The notes beneath the pieces are model-generated. The model worked only from the letters and a program-made list of their open reading frames with translations, did not search any database and was not told the origin of the DNA. Positions 1-5,988 of a stretch of DNA of 9,409 nt are shown in pieces. Every line of letters begins with the position of its first letter. Position 1 is the stretch's first letter. The position numbers and the translations under genes are program-made. Source of the stretch: Flavobacteriaceae bacterium (lineage in GTDB: Bacteria; Bacteroidota; Bacteroidia; Flavobacteriales; Flavobacteriaceae); assembly GCA_030618945.1 (NCBI GenBank), contig JAUXCI010000084.1, forward strand, positions 1-9,409, in the 5' to 3' direction.

Positions 1-150
1 ATTAGAGACTTAGCTGACCTTACTGATATTTCTAAAACTACCATTTCCCAAATAGAAAGAGGTATTAGAAATCCAACATTTGAAATATTGCAAAATATTT
101 TTGAATATCTCAATTTAAAAATGAAAGTGGAAGTTAAAAAGCGTAAATAA
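1..150 (+). CDS. hipB: HipB-like HTH transcriptional regulator, C-terminal part (5' end outside window)
   Basis: Reading frame 1 is open from the first base to a TAA at 148-150, giving the last 49 residues of a protein whose start lies to the left. The visible part holds the second half of a Cro/C1-type helix-turn-helix: 'ADLTDISKTTISQIERG' (recognition helix with the family-typical ISQIERG), then 'RNPTFEILQNIFEYLNL', then a short basic tail 'KMKVEVKKRK' that could form the terminal beta strand seen in HipB proteins. It lies 6 nt upstream of a HipA N-terminal-domain gene and just before a HipA-like kinase gene, which is the hipB-hipS-hipT order. Its expected role is DNA binding and autorepression of the operon, possibly with toxin neutralisation; in the E. 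coli O127 HipBST system HipS is the main antitoxin. The HTH family is clear. The HipB name rests on context. Confidence 0.8.
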   Translation: MRDLADLTDISKTTISQIERGIRNPTFEILQNIFEYLNLKMKVEVKKRK

Positions 151-156
151 TAAAAT

Positions 157-486
157 ATGAAGTTGGGAAACAAGCTGGAAGTCATATATAAAGGAAACAT
201 TAAGGCTGGAGAACTTTGGGTTGATAATAATGGTTATCATTTTGAATATGATGATGCGTTTATTGAAAATGTTACCACTCGACCAATTTCGGTTAATATG
301 TCTAAGAACCAAAAAATTTATCATTCCAAAGAATTATTTCACTATTTCAAATCCATTCTTAGCGAGGGAGAGAATAGAGAGCAAATTTGTAAAGCATTAA
401 GTATTGACCCAAGTGACGATTGGAGTTTATTAGTATTAACCTGTCAATATGATACAATCGGAGCAATAACAGTAAAAATTATTTAA
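157..486 (+). CDS. hipS: HipS-like antitoxin (stand-alone HipA N-terminal subdomain 1)
   Basis: This 109-residue protein corresponds to the N-terminal subdomain of HipA kinases ('couple_hipA' type), encoded as a separate gene. Family marks visible are: a first strand 'LEVIYKGNIKAGELWV' (8-22), 'GYHFEYDDAFIE' (26-37, the usual FxYdxxwl), 'RPISVNMS' (42-49, the usual piSlsLP), 'HYFKSILSEGENREQICKALSI' (62-83, the usual FfdnLLPEGxxRexla) and 'DDWSLLVLTCQYDTIGAITV' (87-106, the usual DdfaLL...GAltv). In E. coli O127 HipBST the equivalent small protein HipS is the antitoxin that blocks the HipT kinase; here that is inferred from homology and order. The start at 157 follows the hipB stop by 6 nt and the stop lies 1 nt before the kinase start, so the three genes are probably co-transcribed. 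No Shine-Dalgarno is visible, as is usual in Bacteroidota. Confidence 0.82.
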   Translation: MKLGNKLEVIYKGNIKAGELWVDNNGYHFEYDDAFIENVTTRPISVNMSKNQKIYHSKELFHYFKSILSEGENREQICKALSIDPSDDWSLLVLTCQYDTIGAITVKII

Positions 487-487
487 C

Positions 488-1450
488 ATGGCACAGTGTA
501 ACGGATGTCTTAAGGATAATACAAGTGGATTTTGCTCATCCTGTGAGACAATTTTATTTGACCGCTCTAAGGTAAGGCCTCAACTTAAATTCAATTGGGA
601 AGATATTTCAAAAAGAATAGATGGTCAACCCATGGGATTTAGCATCTCAGGAGTTCAGCGGAAAGGATTTATTGGGAAACCTAGAGGAATCGAGTTAGTT
701 CCAAAAATGGGTTTAGATGAAAAATCTCAATATATTATAAAACCATTATTGTCAAGGTTTAATATTCCTGACCAATCGCCTGCAAATGAACATGTAACTA
801 TGCAAATAGCCAAAAAGCTTTTTGGCATCAAAATAGCCGAGTGTGCATTTATGAACTTTGCCAACGGTACTCCAGCATATATCACAAGACGTTTTGATTA
901 TAATGATAATGGCGAAAAATTAAATCAGGAAGATTTTGCATCAGTACTTAAAGCAGCTGATAAATATAATTCGAAAACATATCAAGATGTTGGGGAATGG
1001 CTTAGCCCATTAAATAAAGTTGACTTTCTTCGTATTCTGATATTCAATTTCCTTACTGGTAATGGGGATGTTCATTTAAAAAATATTTCACTACTGGAAA
1101 CCGCAGATGGCGATATGATGTTGTCGCCATCATATGATTTGATGAATACTAAGATTCATCTTACCGATAATTTATTGGCGTTGAATCTATTTGAAGAACT
1201 TGAACAAACTAGTTTGCCATTAGGAGAAAAATATAGTTATAAGAGTGAGGATTTTATTGAGTTTGGAAAACGCTTGAAAATTAAAGATTCAATTATAATG
1301 AAAATTATCGACACTTTTAATAAAAAGGAAAATGAGGTATTAGCCATAATTGATAAGTCATTTTTATCTGACGATGCCAAGAATTTGTACAAAAAAAATG
1401 TGGTCGGAAATTATAAATTGTTTAGACAAACTACAGCCATGGCAAACTAA
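488..1450 (+). CDS. hipT: HipT-like Ser/Thr kinase toxin (HipA family) with N-terminal Cys4 motif
   Basis: This 320-residue HipA-fold kinase lacks HipA subdomain 1, which the preceding gene supplies. Together the two make 429 residues, close to full-length HipA (about 440). Visible elements: C4-x2-C7 and C16-x2-C19 at the N-terminus, a possible zinc site; 'GFSISGVQRKG' (50-60), the Gly-rich loop with an SIS motif at 52-54 like the autophosphorylated serines of E. coli O127 HipT; 'YIIKP' with ATP-binding Lys85; 'ANEHVTMQIAKKL' (Glu101); 'YITRRFD' (131-137); the catalytic loop 'GNGDVHLKNIS' (Asp194, Asn199); and 'SPSYDLMNT' (metal-binding Asp217). All catalytic residues are present, so the kinase is probably active. 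HipA phosphorylates glutamyl-tRNA synthetase and HipT tryptophanyl-tRNA synthetase; the target here cannot be read from sequence. The gene faces the - strand stress-protein gene across 41 nt. Confidence 0.88.
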   Translation: MAQCNGCLKDNTSGFCSSCETILFDRSKVRPQLKFNWEDISKRIDGQPMGFSISGVQRKGFIGKPRGIELVPKMGLDEKSQYIIKPLLSRFNIPDQSPANEHVTMQIAKKLFGIKIAECAFMNFANGTPAYITRRFDYNDNGEKLNQEDFASVLKAADKYNSKTYQDVGEWLSPLNKVDFLRILIFNFLTGNGDVHLKNISLLETADGDMMLSPSYDLMNTKIHLTDNLLALNLFEELEQTSLPLGEKYSYKSEDFIEFGKRLKIKDSIIMKIIDTFNKKENEVLAIIDKSFLSDDAKNLYKKNVVGNYKLFRQTTAMAN

Positions 1451-1491
1451 TTTAGATCGGGCGGGTAACCCCAATTTATTTCGACTGCAAA

Positions 1492-2289
1492 TTACGACAT
1501 TCCTTTTAAGATTAACAAAGGAATATGGCTGTCAAAATCAACTTTTTTCACACTGTCATTTTCCCAAAGTTTTTTGAAGAATCCACGTTTTCTTCTAATC
1601 ACACATAACATATCAGGGTCTTCTTCGTGTAAGAATTCAAGAACTCCTTGATATACTGTTGCATTTTTTGTGGGAATTAACTTTTCGATGAGTGATTCTA
1701 ATGTTTTATTCAATTCCAGATCAGCTGCATCTAATTTTGGTGTTTTAACTTGCAACAAATGGATCTTGGCATTAAAAGTTTTTTGAATTTTCACAAGTAG
1801 ATCAAGCATGGTAACAGCCTTAATTGATCCAGATTTGAGGGTCATTAAGATTTTTTTGATAGGTTTGAATTTGACTTCAGCCGGGATGATCAGCATTGGA
1901 ACGTCAGTGTCTTTAATTATATTACCTGTTATATTTCCTACAAACAAAGTATCATCTGCTCCGTCATTCTTGGTAGAGGAAATTATAAGATCGACTTTAA
2001 GCAACTTCGTTAACTGTTTCAGAGTATCAACAATTGAATAGCCCTTTAAAGTACTGGTAACAATTTTAACGTTCTTTCTGTTTACTTTGGTTAAATGCTC
2101 TTTGAGAATTTTTTTGCTATCTCTTTCCATGATATTATCTACTCCTAATACCGCTCCACTAATTTTTGGACTGGAATATACATGAACCAGATAAATTTTT
2201 GCTTCCACAGCTTCTGCAAAATCAATGGCATATTGCAAGGTGTTTAATGCGTGGTCATTACTTCCAATGGGAACTAATATATTTTTCAT
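1492..2289 (-). CDS. Tandem universal stress protein (UspA family)
   Basis: This 265-residue protein has two Usp domains, roughly 1-137 and 144-262. Each begins with the typical first strand: 'MKNILVPIGSNDHALNTLQYAIDFAEAVEAKIYLVHV' in outline, then 'KPIKKILMTLKSG'. Domain 1 ends with 'VDLIISSTKNDG...LFVGNITGNIIKDTDVPMLIIP' in outline, which resembles the nucleotide-binding loop of ATP-binding Usps (GxxG-x9-GS/T) but is not a perfect match. Domain 2 has 'DMLCVIRRKRGFFKKLW...SHIPLLILKG' in outline, lacks the ATP loop, and matches the degenerate second domain common in Bacteroidota. The likely role is a cytosolic stress or starvation protein; no enzymatic activity can be assigned. It starts 42 nt after the stop of the upstream ahcY gene on the same strand and no clear promoter is seen in the gap, so read-through from ahcY is possible. 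Confidence 0.9.
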   Translation of the reverse strand: MKNILVPIGSNDHALNTLQYAIDFAEAVEAKIYLVHVYSSPKISGAVLGVDNIMERDSKKILKEHLTKVNRKNVKIVTSTLKGYSIVDTLKQLTKLLKVDLIISSTKNDGADDTLFVGNITGNIIKDTDVPMLIIPAEVKFKPIKKILMTLKSGSIKAVTMLDLLVKIQKTFNAKIHLLQVKTPKLDAADLELNKTLESLIEKLIPTKNATVYQGVLEFLHEEDPDMLCVIRRKRGFFKKLWENDSVKKVDFDSHIPLLILKGMS

Positions 2290-2331
2290 ACAATGAGATT
2301 TTTATAATAACAACATTAAAAACAATTAATT

Positions 2332-3648
2332 TTAGTATCTGTAATAATCAGGTTTATAAGGCCCTTCAACCTTAACACCTATATAATCAGCTTGTTCACT
2401 ACGTAATTCCTCCAATTCTACACCGATTTTTTCAAGGTGTAGTCGGGCTACTTTTTCATCCAAGTACTTAGGTAGCATATATACCTTATTTTCGTATTTA
2501 TCTGAATTTTTCCAAAGTTCAATTTGAGCAAGCGTTTGGTTGGTAAAAGAGTTACTCATTACAAAACTTGGATGGCCGGTTGCACACCCTAAATTTACTA
2601 ATCTGCCTTCAGCCAAAATAAGGAGTTCTTTGCCATCAATAGTATATTGATCAACCTGAGGCTTTATTTCAATTTTTGTATCACCGTATGTATTGTTTAA
2701 CCAAGACATGTCAATCTCATTGTCAAAATGACCAATATTACAAACGATAGCTTTGTCTTTTAAAGCTCTAAAATGACGTTCCTGAATGATATCTTTATTT
2801 CCGGTAGTGGTAATTACGATGTCCGCTTTTGAAATTACATTGTCCATTTTTTTCACCTCAAACCCTTCCATAGCAGCTTGTAAAGCACAAATCGGATCAA
2901 TTTCAGTTACGATAACCCTTGCACCTGTACCTTTAAAAGAAGCTGCGGTTCCTTTGCCCACATCTCCATATCCAGCAACAACAATAACTTTTCCAGCCAT
3001 CATGATATCAGTGGCTCGTCTTACAGCGTCAACGGCACTTTCTCTACATCCATATTTGTTGTCGAATTTAGATTTTGTTACAGAGTCGTTTACGTTAATA
3101 GCCGGCATAGGTAAAGTACCAGTCTTCATTCTGTCATAAAGACGGTGAACACCTGTAGTTGTTTCTTCTGAAAGCCCTTTGATATCTTTTGCTAATTCAG
3201 GATACCTGTCTAAAACCATGTTTGTAAGATCCCCACCATCATCGAGAATCATATTTAATGGTTTTTTGTCTTCACCAAAAAAAAGTGTTTGCTCAATACA
3301 CCAGTCAAATTCTTCTTCATTCAAACCTTTCCATGCATAAACAGCAACTCCCGCTTCAGCCATAGCTGCCGCTGCCTGATCCTGAGTAGAAAAAATATTA
3401 CAGGAACTCCATGTTACTTCGGCTCCTAATTCGATCAGGGTTTCAATTAAAACAGCTGTTTGGATGGTCATGTGTAAACAACCTGCAATTCTCGCTCCTT
3501 TAAGAGGTTGTTCGTCTCTGTATTCTTCACGAAGACTCATCAAACCCGGCATCTCAGCCTCAGCTAAATGTATTTCCTTTCTTCCCCATTCTGCAAGATT
3601 AATGTCTTTAACCTTATATTTTACGTATGTTGATGTTTCTGAACTCAT
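2332..3648 (-). CDS. ahcY: S-adenosylhomocysteine hydrolase (adenosylhomocysteinase)
   Basis: It hydrolyses S-adenosylhomocysteine to adenosine and homocysteine with bound NAD, closing the methylation cycle in the cytosol. With the start at 3648 it has 438 residues, the usual length for the compact form. Motifs: '[13 protein letters not shown]' (59-71) and '[16 protein letters not shown]' (80-95) of the substrate domain; 'LDDGGDLTN' (135-143); '[12 protein letters not shown]' (160-171); '[20 protein letters not shown]' (185-204), with Lys192, Asp196, Asn197 and Cys201 matching the human active-site set; the NAD fold '[11 protein letters not shown]' (223-233, GxGxxG at 226-231); '[13 protein letters not shown]' (353-365); and the C-terminal 'KPDYYRY'. 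The frame stays open upstream to an ATG at 3705, but the extra 19 residues look unlike the family and would run through the shared promoter region. I therefore prefer '[16 protein letters not shown]' as the start. Confidence 0.97.
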   Translation of the reverse strand: MSSETSTYVKYKVKDINLAEWGRKEIHLAEAEMPGLMSLREEYRDEQPLKGARIAGCLHMTIQTAVLIETLIELGAEVTWSSCNIFSTQDQAAAAMAEAGVAVYAWKGLNEEEFDWCIEQTLFFGEDKKPLNMILDDGGDLTNMVLDRYPELAKDIKGLSEETTTGVHRLYDRMKTGTLPMPAINVNDSVTKSKFDNKYGCRESAVDAVRRATDIMMAGKVIVVAGYGDVGKGTAASFKGTGARVIVTEIDPICALQAAMEGFEVKKMDNVISKADIVITTTGNKDIIQERHFRALKDKAIVCNIGHFDNEIDMSWLNNTYGDTKIEIKPQVDQYTIDGKELLILAEGRLVNLGCATGHPSFVMSNSFTNQTLAQIELWKNSDKYENKVYMLPKYLDEKVARLHLEKIGVELEELRSEQADYIGVKVEGPYKPDYYRY

Positions 3649-3654
3649 ATTATT

Positions 3655-3662
3655 TATATTTG
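3655..3662 (+). promoter_or_regulatory. Candidate -7 box of a promoter for the phosphopantetheinyl transferase gene
   Basis: TATATTTG matches the Bacteroidota -7 consensus TAnnTTTG. A TTG at 3630-3632, inside the start of ahcY on the other strand, could be the -33 element (spacer 22 nt). Transcription would start near 3668, leaving a leader of about 36 nt before the ATG at 3704. It is a pattern match only; such motifs occur by chance in AT-rich DNA. Confidence 0.4.
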
Positions 3663-3673
3663 CTTTGAGTTTG

Positions 3674-3700
3674 CAAAAATACAAAATACCTATTAAACAA
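3674..3700 (-). promoter_or_regulatory. Candidate promoter for ahcY
   Basis: Read on the - strand, TTG (3700-3698) is followed after 16 nt by TATTTTTG (3681-3674), which fits TAnnTTTG. The spacer is 1 nt shorter than the usual 17-23. A start near 3668 would give a leader of about 20 nt to the ahcY ATG at 3648. The candidate overlaps the divergent promoter region of the transferase gene, so the two transcripts would start almost back to back. Confidence 0.35.
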
Positions 3701-3703
3701 TAC

Positions 3704-4333
3704 ATGCCTATTTATAAAACCATTTCTCCTGAAGATTGTACGTCTATTTATGTCTGGAAAATTGAGGAATCAATGGATGAATTAAGAAAAGGGTTGACCT
3801 TAAATAACAGAAGTATTAAGAGATTGGAGGGAATGAGATCTGAGTTGCATCAAAAAGGATTTTTAAGCGTAAGACAGTTGCTTCAACATGCAGGTTATAC
3901 TGATAATGATCTGTCTTATAATACTTTTGGAAAACCTTTATTGAAAGATGGGAAACATATTTCTATCACCCATTCTTTTAATTTTTCCGCTATTTTGATC
4001 AGTAAAAAGGAAGCGGGAATCGACATCGAAAAAAATAGGGATAAAATCGTCAATATTCATCACAGATTTGTCAACACAAATTATGATTCACTCTCTGAAG
4101 AGGATTTAGTAAAACAGTTGACCGTTATTTGGGGAGCCAAAGAATCAATGTATAAAACATATCCTTATGGAGGCCTGAGTTTTCACGATCACATAGGTAT
4201 TGACCCTTTTCTTTTTGATGAGGGCGGCTCATCGGGAAGGGTTATATTTGGAGATTGGAAAAAGGAATACAACATCAATTTTCAATTTTTTAAAGAGGGA
4301 TTCACCTTAGTATATGCAATTGAGAAAGTTTAG
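3704..4333 (+). CDS. Sfp-type 4'-phosphopantetheinyl transferase
   Basis: It transfers the phosphopantetheine arm of coenzyme A to a serine of a carrier protein, in the cytosol. The 209-residue product (from '[18 protein letters not shown]') has the family's signature blocks: '[17 protein letters not shown]' (75-91); '[11 protein letters not shown]' (105-115), holding the Mg-binding Asp107 and Glu109; and 'WGAKESMYK' (143-151), the W/FxxKExxxK motif. The frame is open 80 codons further upstream, but that part lies antisense within ahcY and is not family-like, so the ATG at 3704 is chosen. No polyketide or peptide synthetase lies nearby, and the substrate may simply be the acyl carrier protein of fatty acid synthesis. 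It is transcribed away from ahcY and lies 63 nt before the GGGP synthase gene on the same strand. Confidence 0.9.
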   Translation: MPIYKTISPEDCTSIYVWKIEESMDELRKGLTLNNRSIKRLEGMRSELHQKGFLSVRQLLQHAGYTDNDLSYNTFGKPLLKDGKHISITHSFNFSAILISKKEAGIDIEKNRDKIVNIHHRFVNTNYDSLSEEDLVKQLTVIWGAKESMYKTYPYGGLSFHDHIGIDPFLFDEGGSSGRVIFGDWKKEYNINFQFFKEGFTLVYAIEKV

Positions 4334-4336
4334 CAT

Positions 4337-4371
4337 TTGAATAAAGCAAATAACGGGAATTCATATTTTTG
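4337..4371 (+). promoter_or_regulatory. Candidate promoter for the GGGP synthase / vitamin transport gene chain
   Basis: TATTTTTG at 4364-4371 fits the TAnnTTTG -7 box, with TTG at 4337-4339 as a possible -33 element (spacer 24 nt, 1 nt over the usual range). A start near 4377 gives a leader of about 20 nt to the ATG at 4397. Alternatively the chain is read from the promoter of the preceding transferase gene. Confidence 0.35.
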
Positions 4372-4396
4372 ATGATTCTTGTAAGTAATAATAAAC

Positions 4397-5131
4397 ATGA
4401 TTTACCAACATATTTTATCCGCAAAGAAAAAAGGAAAAAAACTCCTGGCAATTCTTTTGGACCCAGAGAAGGTTAACCTTGATAGGCTTGCGGAGTCCGT
4501 AAATATGATTAATAACTCAGAAGTAGACTTTATATTTGTTGGTGGAAGTACGGTAAAAAAAGGTGTGACTCAGGAATTGGTAAAACGACTTAAACAGCAA
4601 ACAGCAATTCCCATTGTATTGTTCCCTGGGCACTATAGTCAGATTACATCGGATGCTAATGCTGTTTTATTCCTTTCACTTATTTCAGGGAGAAATCCCG
4701 AGTATTTAATCAATCAACATGTTAAGGCGGTTCCTTTGATTCGCGAATCTGGATTAGAGGTCATTCCTACAGGATATATACTGATTGATGGAGGAAAGAA
4801 GACATCAGTTCAGAAAGTAAGTGATACGCTACCGCTATTATCAAACGCTATTCAAGAGATCACTGATACGGCATGTGCGGGAATGTATATGGGTAAAAAA
4901 ATCATTTATCTTGAGGCAGGAAGTGGCGCCTTAAAACCCGTACAAGCATCAGTTATAAGTGCCGTTAGAGAAAATGTAGATATTCCTTTAATCGTTGGAG
5001 GAGGTATAAGATCTGAAGAAGAATTGCAACAAGCTTATGAAAGCGGTGCCGATATGGTCGTAATTGGAACTGCTTTTGAAGAAGACAATGAGGTTTTATA
5101 TAAAATTAAAAAGAATGAACATATCCATTGA
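4397..5131 (+). CDS. Geranylgeranylglyceryl phosphate synthase (PcrB/GGGPS family)
   Basis: This 244-residue TIM-barrel enzyme joins sn-glycerol-1-phosphate to a polyprenyl diphosphate through an ether bond, the first committed step of archaeal-type ether lipids. Motifs: 'LLAILLDPEK' (16-25), 'FIFVGGST' (45-52), 'PIVLFPGHYSQI' (72-83), 'SLISGRNPEYLI' (94-105), 'IPTGYILIDGGK' (123-134), 'IIYLEAGSGA' (169-178), 'PLIVGGGIRS' (197-206) and 'GADMVVIGTAFE' (217-228). It is the Bacteroidota form, longer than Bacillus PcrB; related flavobacterial proteins have been shown to make GGGP, but their physiological role is unclear. Chain-length preference cannot be settled by eye. Its last 17 nt overlap the next gene in a different frame, so translation of the two is probably coupled although the products have no obvious shared pathway. 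Confidence 0.92.
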   Translation: MIYQHILSAKKKGKKLLAILLDPEKVNLDRLAESVNMINNSEVDFIFVGGSTVKKGVTQELVKRLKQQTAIPIVLFPGHYSQITSDANAVLFLSLISGRNPEYLINQHVKAVPLIRESGLEVIPTGYILIDGGKKTSVQKVSDTLPLLSNAIQEITDTACAGMYMGKKIIYLEAGSGALKPVQASVISAVRENVDIPLIVGGGIRSEEELQQAYESGADMVVIGTAFEEDNEVLYKIKKNEHIH

Positions 5132-5375
5132 TATATCAATGTATCCTTTGCATAAGGATTTTGAAAAACCCATCATCCAATTTATTAGGGCGCTAAGAAA
5201 GTCATCTTTTTACATTGAAGAGAATGGATTGAGCACCCAAATATTTGGGCCTTTTGAGGAAGTTATGGCATTTGTGAATTCAAACATTCACAGATCCTTA
5301 CTTGAAGAAAAGAACTGTGTCTTTATATTAAAGATAGTGACTGACGATAGAAGCAATCATGAACCAAATTATTGA
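5115..5375 (+). CDS. Small thiamine-binding-family protein (MTH1187/YkoF fold)
   Basis: This 86-residue protein begins 'MNISIDISMYPLHKDFEKPI' and continues with 'IQFIRALRKS', 'ENGLSTQIFGPFEEVMAFVN' (36-55) and 'NCVFILKIV' (67-75). The pattern is: a first strand with YPL, a helix, 'n-G-(M/L)-S-T-x-(I/V)-x-G' followed by a helix, and a last hydrophobic strand. It is that of the single-domain MTH1187/thiamine-binding family (the ferredoxin-like unit that is duplicated in YkoF, which binds thiamine). It has no signal peptide and is probably cytosolic. The frame is open further upstream to 5064, but the ATG at 5115 overlaps the GGGP synthase end by 17 nt and gives the family-like N-terminus. Its last 17 nt overlap the Pnu transporter gene, which fits a role in delivering or sensing the transported vitamin. 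Thiamine binding is inferred from the family. Confidence 0.8.
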   Translation: MNISIDISMYPLHKDFEKPIIQFIRALRKSSFYIEENGLSTQIFGPFEEVMAFVNSNIHRSLLEEKNCVFILKIVTDDRSNHEPNY

Positions 5376-5988
5376 TTTTTTGTTCGAACAATATCGGACT
5401 TATGAAACCTCTGACATCGTTTTAGAGATCGTTGCAGTGATCTTTGGATTTCTTTCGGTTTGGTATTCTAAACAGAATAAAATATTGGTGTTTCCCACCG
5501 GGATGATCAGTACTTCTATTTTTGTATATCTTTTATTTAAATGGGGACTTCTTGGCGACATGATGATCAATGCATATTATTTTGCCATGAGCGTATATGG
5601 GTGGTTTATCTGGACACGTAAAGTGGATGAAACCCATGTGACTCCTATAAGCAGAGTAAACAAAAAAGAAAAACAACAGTCAGTTTTCATTTTTTTTGCG
5701 ACTATAGTTTTTGTATTTCTGGTATACTATTATAATGATAAATGGAATACTTGGACAGCTTATGTGGATACTATAACCACAGCTGTGTTTTTTGTGGGAA
5801 TGTGGTTAATGGCCAAAAGAAAAATTGAGAATTGGATTTATTGGATTATAGGAGATATTATATCTGTACCACTATATTTATATAAGGGGCTGGCCTTTAC
5901 CAGTATACAGTATTTAGGGTTTACGTTTATCGCAATTTATGGATATAAAGCATGGAAAAAACACTTGGACAAGAGCCAGCAAACTTGA
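5359..5988 (+). CDS. pnuC: PnuC/PnuT-family vitamin transporter
   Basis: This 209-residue membrane protein has about seven hydrophobic segments (roughly 20-38, 43-60, 64-86, 107-125, 132-152, 158-175 and 180-198). It shows the Pnu pattern: 'EIVAVIFGFLSVWYSKQNKI' (23-42), 'FPTGMISTSIFVYLLFKWGL' (45-64), 'DMMINAYYFAMSVYGWFIW' (67-85), and near the end 'KRKIENWIYWIIGDIISV' (153-170) and 'LYLYKGLAF' (172-180). Pnu proteins carry vitamins across the inner membrane by facilitated diffusion and rely on intracellular phosphorylation for trapping. PnuC takes nicotinamide riboside, PnuT thiamine, PnuX riboflavin. The downstream NadR-type kinase argues for nicotinamide riboside. The upstream thiamine-binding protein and the nearby TPP-controlled receptor argue for thiamine (PnuT). 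I leave the substrate open; the symbol reflects the family. It overlaps its neighbours by 17 nt upstream and 37 nt downstream. Confidence 0.88.
   Translation: MNQIIDFLFEQYRTYETSDIVLEIVAVIFGFLSVWYSKQNKILVFPTGMISTSIFVYLLFKWGLLGDMMINAYYFAMSVYGWFIWTRKVDETHVTPISRVNKKEKQQSVFIFFATIVFVFLVYYYNDKWNTWTAYVDTITTAVFFVGMWLMAKRKIENWIYWIIGDIISVPLYLYKGLAFTSIQYLGFTFIAIYGYKAWKKHLDKSQQT

Noticed and set aside
157..1450. hipS and hipT could be one hipA gene broken by a frameshift
   Set aside because: Each part has its own start, the stop/start junction falls exactly at the subdomain border, the kinase has its own Cys4 N-terminus and an SIS motif typical of HipT. A genuine split is the better reading.
1451..1491. 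GGGTAACCC between the convergent hipT and stress-protein genes as a bidirectional terminator
   Set aside because: Only a 3-bp stem with a 3-nt loop and no clear U tract on either strand; too weak to call.
2786..3139. 117-residue open frame on the + strand
   Set aside because: It lies wholly antisense within the well-supported ahcY gene and shows no protein-family features.
3464..3703. 80-codon N-terminal extension of the phosphopantetheinyl transferase frame
   Set aside because: It runs antisense to ahcY and through the divergent promoter region; the family-like protein begins at 3704.
3649..3705. 19-residue N-terminal extension of ahcY
   Set aside because: The extra residues are not seen in the family and would remove the promoter space.
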